Part shown: positions 1-9,200 of the stretch, piece by piece | How the letters are laid out: each line of letters starts with the position of its first letter | Numbering within the stretch: the stretch's first letter is position 1 | Source of the DNA: an uncultured Clostridium sp. | GTDB taxonomy: Bacteria > Bacillota > Clostridia > Lachnospirales > Lachnospiraceae | Reading direction: 5' to 3' | Assembly (NCBI GenBank): GCA_958442925.1 | Contig: CAUCIO010000043.1 | Span: 1-14,605, forward strand | DNA: 14,605 nt | Program-made: the position numbers and the translations under genes | The notes under the pieces: model-generated | What the model saw: only the letters and a program-made list of their open reading frames with translations | What the model was told of the DNA's origin: nothing | Database searches by the model: none

Positions 1-247
1 TCAGCATGGTTCCGGATTCATCAAAGAAATACAGCTTTCCGTCAATTTCCTTCCTGCATTCTCTGGCACATCCCCCGTCCTGGTTCCAGTATCTCCAGCG
101 CCTGGTTCCATTCTCCTCTGTCTGCTGCCAGCCAGGGGCCTCCCCTCCTCTGTAGGCGCATCCATGAGCCCACACAGCAGAGGGGGAGACGGCCGCTAAC
201 GCGGCTGCTGTTAAAAGTGCAGAAACTATTTTTCTGTTTTCTCTCAT
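1..247 (-). CDS. Secreted protein with choline/cell-wall-binding (CW) repeats, 3' part beyond window
   Basis: This partial gene shows 82 residues. The ATG at 245-247 has AGGAGG 6 nt upstream. The first 27 residues are a classical signal peptide: basic ENRK start, Ala/Leu-rich core, and AVWA before a probable cleavage site. The mature start is followed by GWQQTEENGTRRWRYWNQDG and then the IDGKLYFFDESGTML pattern, which is the alternating aromatic/glycine CW (choline/glucan-binding) repeat common in Lachnospiraceae surface proteins. Three cysteines lie at residues 30, 60 and 64 of the visible part; in the repeat, Cys64-Arg stands where the common form has a Cys-Trp pair. The catalytic or other domains, if any, lie off the left edge. 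Only 35 nt separate it from the giant gene and no hairpin terminator is seen there, so it is likely the same transcript and may encode a wall-attached partner of the giant protein. Confidence 0.85.
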   Translation of the reverse strand, partial: MRENRKIVSALLTAAALAAVSPSAVWAHGCAYRGGEAPGWQQTEENGTRRWRYWNQDGGCARECRKEIDGKLYFFDESGTML

Positions 248-253
248 CTGTCT

Positions 254-259
254 CCTCCT
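254..259 (-). promoter_or_regulatory. Ribosome binding site of the CW-repeat gene
   Basis: Perfect AGGAGG on the minus strand, 6 nt before the ATG. It fixes the start of this edge-cut gene. Confidence 0.85.
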
Positions 260-282
260 TACTGCATCATAATAAAAATCCC

Positions 283-3200
283 TTATTCTTCATACCTGCG
301 TTTTCTGCGGATCAGGAACCAGGCCAGTCCTACAGCAGCTGCAGCTGCAGCTGCAAAGGCCGTAATTCCGATTCTTGACTGTTCCTCTGAGCCAGAGGAA
401 ATCATATACATCTCCTCTGTTACCAGACCGGCCGCCTCCAGAAGTTCCAGCTTCTCCTCCTCATCCATCAGCTCTCCTGCCTGAGCAGACAGAAGATCTT
501 CTGTATTGTAAAGGCGGCTGGAACCGTCCTTTGTGTTAAATGCATAGGCATATGACACGGTTCTTCCTGCTGCTTTATTCTGTTTCTGGCCGTCTGCTGA
601 CAATGCTTCCCCGTTCTCAGACTCCAGCTTCTGTTTCTCCTTCTCAGCTTCTGTCTTCTCAGCTTCTGCTTTCTCAGATCTGCCAGCTTCTGCCCTGTCT
701 GCCTCAGCTTTTCCGCTTTCTGTCTGGATTTCTCTGTCTGGGTTTGTCCTGTCTGCATCTGCGTTTTCTTTTCCAGCTCCATCCTGCTCTGACTGAATCA
801 GGTCTGCTTCATTCTTTCCATCCTCTGTTCTGTCGCTTTCTGGCTTGTCAGTCTCTGTCTTTCCATTGTCTGCCTTGCCGTCCTCTGACTCACCGTTTTC
901 TGGCTCGCTGTTTCCGCCTTCTTCATCCTGATTCTGACCTGCTTCATTGAGATCTGCCTCTGACTGTCCGGATTTCTCCTTTTCTGTCTGGCTCTCTCCC
1001 GAATCGGCTGTTTCCTCTGAAACAGCTTCTCCCGGCTGGCCTGCTTCCTGATTAGAACCTTCCTTAGAAGAAGTTCCGTTCTGGCCCTCTGCACCGCTTC
1101 CATCATCTGGTCCGATGGCAGCGCCGTCCTTTCCTTCCTCTGTCTGCTCCAGACGGTTCACAGCTTCATTAAACTGGCTGTCTGTAATCGGAGACAGGGT
1201 CAGCTGGTGCTCCAGCTCCTTCAGATCGGCAAATTCCAGGCTTCCTCCGTCAGCTCCAAAGAACTGATCGGCAAATCCTGCCGCAAATTCTAAGAATGAC
1301 ACATCAGAGAACGCATTTTCGATGGGAAGCTCCTCCCCTGTCACATAGTTGAAGCCCTTAGCTGCTCCGTTTGCATAGCGCACCAGTACATAAGGCGCGT
1401 CTGCATCCAGCGTACTGCTCATGTGGGCGATTCCCTTTCTGTTAAAGTGCTCCGGCGTATGGAGCGGATCCGCCGCATCCCTCAGAGTCCCCTTCTCGTC
1501 AAGGAAGCTGGCGTAGGTTTCTCCATTGTAGGAATCTAACACCATTCCCTTTAAGGACTGGCCGCCTGTAAGGGCATACAGCCGGCCGCCTTTCTTCACC
1601 ATCTGCTGCTCCCGGGTGAACAGCTCCCCTTCTTTTTCTACCTCCGTAAAGGTTCCGAAAGTGCGAAGCTCCCCGTTCTCCCAGAAGGCTCTGGCCTTCT
1701 GTTCCCTGCTCCAAGGCTCCTCCGAGCGTTTCCTGCTGTCTCCTCCTTGCAGAGCGTATACCGTTCCGTCCATGCTGAGGGCTTCTCCTCCATAGAGATG
1801 GATGATCTCATCGTCCACCGCTGTGCCGGTTTCGTCCATCAGCTTTCCATCACAGATATAGTAGTATTCATCTCCCCATACCATGACTGTGCGGCGCAGA
1901 TTCGAAGCATCGACCGTTATAGTCTGGGTTTCTCCTCCAGCTGCCAGAGTCACGGTTACAGGACTTCTGTAATCATAATTCAGCGTATACACCCGATCCT
2001 CTGGAACAGTATCGCAGAGAATCCGGCCTCCGGATTCTGCAGTAAATCTGGTCAGCCCCTTTAAATCAGCTCCCAGCTCCACATTGACAGTATCCGCACC
2101 GGACGGATATACCGTCACGGCTGACAGTACAGCCTCATTCAGAGACAGAGTCTGGGGTCCTGACTGGCTTTCCGGAATCACTACGCCTCCGTAAAATTCA
2201 TTGTCTGTTCCTGAATATCCCGTGTAGGCGTAGGAAGCAGACGTGTTTTCTGAAGCCTCCTTCCAGCCCCACAGCTGTTCTGAGGCATCCAGCCCCGTTC
2301 CAAAGCCTTTCGGCAGGCCCTCCTGGGCTCCCCGGCTCCACAGGCTTCCAACACTTGGATAAGGCATGTATGGATCAGTAACCATCTTGACAAGAGACGT
2401 ATACTTTCCGCTTCCATCCGCCATTTTTGCCACGCCGAAGTAGTATCCGCGGCCTGCCATTGCGCATTCCTCTGCATTAGATTTTATATGAACATTGGAG
2501 CTGCTGTTCGCCTGATAAGCCCTGTACCAGGTACAGGTTACAGCCCCTTCCGGCATCACCAGCACCGGTACGGTTCCGTCTGCTCCCACCATATCTGTGG
2601 CGTCAAACAGCTGTATATCCGCCGGGATCTCCTCCACAATTCCATCCGGTTTCCTGATCCTTATGCCCACTCCTGGCTTATAGGTACTGTTCTGTTCTGT
2701 CTCCGTATCCATCCGGCCCAGGCCCTGGTAATTCCAGCTGCCTGCCCAGCCCATGCCTCCCACTTCGAAGGCTTTATTGTAAACTCTGGTATCCCTCAGA
2801 TCCCTGGAGGTGACGAGAAGAGCAGATGTCAGTTTCCCTGTATCTGCCTTCTCATCCTCCACCAGGTCGTTCCCAAGGGCCTTTGTCTTGTAGGTTTCCA
2901 GATATTCCATGTCAGGATAGAGCTCTGCGGCTCTCTGCCCATTTAACTGAGCCTCGGTAAAGAGGCGCAGGGACTTTCCGCTCCAGCTCAGTCCGCCGTC
3001 TGTATTGCTAAACAGATCGGCTCTGGAATAGGCAGTTCCGTCTGTCTCCACGGTTCCCATCATCACAAGGCCATAGAAATTCTCCGGGTTCGGGAACCAG
3101 TAATTGCCTGGCCCTGGAATGTATTTTCCTACAAAGCCGCCTACATAATCCTGCCCCTTCACTACATTTTTATTGTAGCTTTCATAGAACAGGGCGTTTT

Positions 3201-6200
3201 CGTAGCTGCCGGAAACTTCTGTCTGGCGTCCCTGCATCAGACCGGTAAAGCCTCCTACATTGTTTCTGCCCTCTACTGTGCTGGACGAATCGGCAAAATT
3301 CTGCCGGAGCTGTCCGCCTGCCGTATAGCCGAACAGACCGCCTACATTGTCGCCCTCTGCCCTGACGGAAGTCTCTCTCGTATAGTTTCCATAGACATTT
3401 CCAGCATAGGCGTATTTTCCTGTTATACCTCCGGCAAAGCTCTCCCCAGTCTCCTGGTTTGCGCCTGCCTGGATATCTGTATGGATGACACCGTTTCCAG
3501 CCTGTCCTGTGACTGCATTAGACGTCAGTCCGCAGATGCCTCCCCCGTAGGGACCATCAGACTGGATCCTGGAGCGGGCCACCAGATTGCTGTTTATATC
3601 TGAGCGTCCTTCTCCTGAAAGTCCTCCTGCTGCCTGAGGCGCCCGAACCGATACCCGATCCGCCAGACAGGTTCCAATGCCGCTTCCATTGATTCCGGCA
3701 ACGCCGCCTGCATTTGACTTCAGCGCCGTCACCTGGATCCCTTCCACTACGCCGTTTCCCATACCTCCTGTTCCTGCAGCGCCGCCTGCAAATTCCAGAC
3801 CCTCTACAACAGTCTTAGGAATCTGATAGGAAACTGTCTCATCTTTTCCTGCTGTGCGGACAATACCATAGGACACATATCCGCTTCCTGCAATTCCTCC
3901 CACATAGGAAGCCTGGCTGCATCTCACCTCCACATTTTCTGCTATAATATAATTCTGACCGCCGCTTCCGGCAACGCCGCCCAGATATTGAATCGTGTTT
4001 GGCGTATCAGGATAAGCATTCTCTGCGGTGACGAAAATATCTGCCACCTTGGATTCCTTCTCCTTGTTCTCTCCTGTACTCTGGCCTGGAATTGTGAAGC
4101 TTCCGCTTCCAATGGCTCCGCCGATGTAGGCGATGTTCTTACCCTTTCCGGCTATTTCATTGGTTCCCAGAACCTTAATTCCTGCAGCGCTTATGTCCTC
4201 TGTCAGATTTCCGCTTCCAAGAATACCTCCTATGATTTCACGGCCCCGCACCAGATACTCAGAGGAGTAACTGTCTCCGTCTTTTGTAAGAGTTCCCTCG
4301 GCAGTAATCCGGCGCATGGGCTGCATGGTGCCTCCTGCCAGCCCTCCTACTCTTGCGTCTCCGGAAACCTTTACATTCCTTACCGTCACATCCTCCACAG
4401 TTCCCATATTGTAGCCAATACAGCCTGTATATAATCCCATTCCGGACTCAACGGTAATGTCTTCAAATGTGACGTTTCGAACCGCTCCCTGGTTCATGCC
4501 AATCAGGCCAATATTTTCATAGCTGGTCTTTTTCTTTTCATCCGGCACAATCCATCGGCAGTTCTCAAACCGTACGTTGGAAATGCCGGACAGGCAGTTG
4601 GAAATAAAGGCATCACGGATTCCGTTTACCTCATGGTCGATTCCGCTGATAGTAAACGGCCCGCCTGCGCTGGTCAGGCTGTTAAGCTTAATGCCTGTCA
4701 CCAGCTCCTCCTTCGGAATCTGGCTCAGGTCAATGTTTCCTGTCAGCTCAAAATTTCCGTAGGTGTCCTTATATTTTTTCATGGCTTCGTTCCACTCTTT
4801 TGCGTTTCCTATCCGCACTGCAGCGCCGCCGGTCGGCGAAACAGAAGCGCTCAGAGTCACCTGGATGTCAGGATCCTCCAGCGACTGCATCACCACGTTG
4901 AGGCAGTAAATATTGCCTCCCAGCTCTGACTGGACGAATGGGAATTCCCAGCGCTGCCGGTTCTGTCCTGCCAGCCACTCTGCCTTATACCCGTTTTTCA
5001 CTGCGCCGTCCGACGCGTTGACGCGGGTATTCATCTTCATTCCGTCTATGTAGACATTGGGAGCTTCCTTCACCTCCGCCACTCTGTACCTGGTTTTATC
5101 ATAAGAAAGACCAAAGATCAGCTTGTAGGCCTGGGTGATGTTCTTGTGGCCAAACCACTGTTCACACTCTTCTCCCGCCTGGGCATTGATGGAAAATCCG
5201 TCCACCTCCAGCTTCATCTCCCCGCTTCCGAATGGAATTGGATCCTGGCCTGGAAGGATCTGCCCGTCTGTGCCCCGCAGCTTAGGCAGATAGCCGTCCG
5301 CCACGCCGCGCTCGGTTCCATTGTCATCCCAAATAACGGCATAATCGGAGTCCTTCCAGCCAAGGCGTTTAAAATAGGTGTCGCGAAGGCCTAAATCTGC
5401 TGCAGACAGTACTGCCTCTCCGTCGTCCGCATCGCCAGGGTCTACCTTATTATTGAACATCTGGCTCTCGTATCCGAAGTTCTGCCCATATTTTCCTCCA
5501 GCCGGATAACCCGCTATCCGGTGGACTCCCTCTGCGCTGGTGCTGTGGACAAAGAGGTTTCCCAGGGACAGATTCCCCTGGAAGCCAGCATAATAGTTCT
5601 GCCCGGCGAATGAGCCGACAAGGCCTCCGATAAAGCTTCCGTAGGCATCGATATTAACTTTTGAATAGCAGTTCTCCATCACAGAGGCGTTGGAGGCCTG
5701 ATAACCGATGAGGCCTCCTGCATTTCTGTATCCTGTGTGGATCGCACCCTCTGTATAGCAGTTCTTTACAGTTACCGTGTCTGTATAGCCGGCAAGACCT
5801 CCGATTCCGGCATTATCCAGAGCTTTCATGTTATCCAGTTCCAGTCCCTGCACATAACAGTTCTTTATCTCTGTCTGATGCGCATATCCAAGGAATCCTC
5901 CTACATAGGCCTTGGAGTTGGAGGAAGGCTCAAAGGTAACGAGACGGCTGTTTTTTACAGAGGAATTCTGAATCACAGAACCAGCTCTTGACTCGGACGT
6001 CAGAAATCCTCCCCGGATGGAAGCATGAAGCTCAGAAGAAACAATCTCCACATGGTCTACTGTTCCCCCTACCACTCTCCTGATAAAACCGATATAGCCG
6101 TCTGCGCTGGTCTCAGATACGTTCATCCTCAGGTTTTCCACTTTCAGATTTCTTACTGTTCCATACAGATCAGAGATCATGTAGGGCATGTCCATGCTGA

Positions 6201-9200
6201 TATTTTTAAATACGGCTGTGTGGAGTTCTCCGCTTTCATCCCTCCACTGTCCGTCGATGGTTCCGTAGAAAGCCCGGCTGAGACGGTACTGTGTCTTGAA
6301 ATCAGAAGGCTGCAGATTTCCGAAATCAAATACATCGGCCTTCAGACGGTAGTTTCCGTAGAGATCTGCCTGGCTGGAGCAGACCTTGTCTCTCCAGTCT
6401 GCTATGGTTCTGATGTCACGGTAGAACTCGATCCCCACCTCCATCTTTTCCTGGCTGTTATCCTCCACATCGAAGTTAGTACTGTCATTTCCCGCAATAC
6501 CGGCTGTAAACTTGTTGACATAGTATTTCGAGCGGAAATGCTCCGGCTGAAACACCCGCACGTCCGCATAGTACAGTCCGGACTCATCGGTTCCCTGTCC
6601 TGCAATTTCCGTCTTCGCCGCCGGGGACAGATAGGTCCGCACGCCGGATTCCATATTCATGACAGCTAATTCCACTGCCTTAACCTCCAGGCGGTTCCTG
6701 TTTTCAAAATACAGGCGCACCAGGGCATAGTCCTCTCCCTGCTCTCTCACCTCATTTGAAATAAGCTTGATGGAAGCGCTCTGCCGGGACGGCAGGTAAG
6801 CTAACGGCTGTTTTCCATCCATACAGGCAGGCATCTTCAGCTGCGGATACAGTCCGTCTGAAACCATGTCAGTAATGAACTGTCCGTCTTCATTGACAGC
6901 TGTATCCATCCACTTCTGATCCCAGAGGGACGCTGCAGTCACCCGGTTATTGTAGTTGTTTTTATAATGCTTTTCAGAGAAGGATCGCGTCTCCACATAG
7001 CTGATATTCTTTACATAGTTCACGCTTCCCGCCGTCCCCACTGCCGGGCCTGTCTTATCGCTGGGAACTCCGTTCTGCATGGTCATGCCCACGCTGAATA
7101 CGTTCCTGAGCTCTCCGTTGACCTCCGCCACTACAAGACCCTGATTTCCAAAATCTTTGGTTCCCGGATCCTCCAGTTCAGCCACTGCATACAGATTTCT
7201 CACTGCGCCTCCGTTGTGGACGCCTATCAGACCAGCCCTCTGATTGTGGCCTCCCTGGCCGGATACGTTCATATCCATGGTAATCCGGCTCTGTCCGTCG
7301 CTTACCAGATAGCCGTTTGAAATTTGTCCGTAATTGGCGTAGGCTGCCAGGCCGCTGGTAGATTTGGTATAGACGTTTCCAGTCATTTGAATGGCAAAAT
7401 TATTCAGTGTTCCGTAATTGTACTGGCAGATTCCGCCCCAGGTTACATTGTCCTTTCCATTGTCCACGCTGGTCTTTAAAACAATATTTTCCATCACGCC
7501 CCGGTTCACATAGGTAATCAGGCCAGTCCCGGTGATCGCCCCTGTCTCCTTTGTCACCTGAATATCAGCCGCCAGATTTTCCACTCTGCCCTGCTCCATA
7601 ATATTGACAAACAGGGTTCTTCTGCCTTCCATGGTAATCTGGTGGCCCTGAAAATCCATGGTTCCATAGAAATTGCCGATTAAATTGCTGGCTGTCTTTA
7701 CCTTGATGTCACGCACTACCACAAAATCATCCATTGGACTGTATCTGGCAGCCCGCAGACCGGCTTCCGATTTAATAATCTTTGATGTGCTGGCCGTATT
7801 CAGGGAAAGGGAGGAAAGGACAATCCGATTGCCCCCCAGTTCCACAGGCTGGCAGATTTCATACTGACAGTCCGGCTCCGCTTCCTCCAGGTACACAATA
7901 TCATTAAACTTCCTGTTTTCCGGATCAATCTGGTATTCTTCTGTCCAGCTCTCTGTCTCCCCTTCCATATCTGTCTTTGCGATCTCCAGTGTAAAGAACG
8001 GCGCATCTCCCAGATTCTGTTTCGGATCATCTATGGTAATCTGGATTCCAATATTCAGGCTGTCCAGATTCAGGGAAGGGGTTATCTGGCGAAGCACCGG
8101 CTTCACTGTATAATTTTCCCCGAAGTTTACGTTAGCTCTGATATAGGCTCCGTCGTCCGGTATCTTCAGATAGTTTGTACCTGTCGCATAGCCTAAGAAC
8201 GTCTTATCTGCATCGTAGACCAGAATACCGGATATGCCGCTGAGATAGTAAACAGAGGACGCCTTTACAGGCGTGTAACCGCAGTACTGGTAATAGTTAT
8301 AGCTCTGCTTCACATACCTGTTCTGCTCGTTTAAAAACATACCTGAGTTCCACTTAATGCCGGGATTTTCCCCGCTGTCTAACAGATTTTCTCCAAACAG
8401 GCTGTCAGCCCTCTGCCCCAGATAAATCGCATCCTGGCAGTCTCTGTGCATGTTTATCCGCATATACCGGGCGTTCTCCGGCACAGTGACAGTTCCACAC
8501 AGAATATTGGGATCTGTGTACGTAATATATTTTTTCTCGTCATCATAGAAATGAATACGCTTGTACTGCCAGCTGTCCGCCCCGTCTATAGAGGAATCTA
8601 TGCGCACCATCTTCGTCCCCGGAACTACCTGCATATAGCCGGTGGACGCTGCGTTTTCCATTTTCTGCTCTTTATCTGCGTTTACAGCAATCCCCTCTGT
8701 AATATCAGCCGTTTTCATCAGGTTGGACACAGAATCCGGCTCTGTAAACAGAAGCCTGGAGACATAGGCTGTGGCAGAGTTGCTGATTCCGCAGTAAACC
8801 CGGATATACCGGACACCTGGATTTGCCTTATAATAGCTTCCCGGCTCTCCGCCAAATCCCGGCGTATTCACAGCTTTTATCGGCTTTTTTTCACTGTCGT
8901 ACTGGAACACCTTGGCAGCTGTGCCGCCTCCCAGCATGTACGCAGTATCCTCCTCCACCTCAATATAATCTGATACCAGGTTGTTTACACTGTAAAATAC
9001 TCCGTTGTCATTGATGGCATAATCCAGCTCTCCCTGGTTAATGTCAAACAGGTTAATGCTCTCGATAGAGTACCCGCCCTTTGGATTCTCTGTCTCATAA
9101 CTGTTCCCCATGCTGTCCAGCTTCATCGTACCGTAAAGCAGGTTCTCGGCGCGGAAAGTCAGCTGTCCCAGAATCTTCTGCAGCATTTTGCTGGTGTTGG

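Noticed and set aside
248..282. Terminator between the giant gene and the CW-repeat gene
   Set aside because: The 35-nt gap has no inverted repeat or U-run; it holds mainly the ribosome binding site.
283..400. LPxTG sortase anchor
   Set aside because: The C-terminus has a TM helix and basic tail, but no LPxTG-like motif lies in front of it.
540..950. Plus-strand Leu/Phe-rich frame resembling a membrane protein
   Set aside because: It is the antisense of the Glu/Lys/Ser-rich linker; TCT/CTT-rich complements give false hydrophobic proteins.
798..1106. Minus-strand Arg/Gln-rich frame
   Set aside because: It is an alternative frame of the low-complexity linker of the giant gene, with no domain or start signal.
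3000..4800. CRISPR-like or tandem DNA repeat suggested by recurring 'cctcc' motifs
   Set aside because: The motifs come from codons for Gly-Gly turns of the solenoid; spacing and sequence between them vary and the frame is continuous.
6025..6669. Plus-strand open frame of 214 codons
   Set aside because: It lies wholly antisense to the giant gene, has no plausible ribosome binding site or domain, and its composition mirrors the solenoid coding strand; it is a shadow frame.
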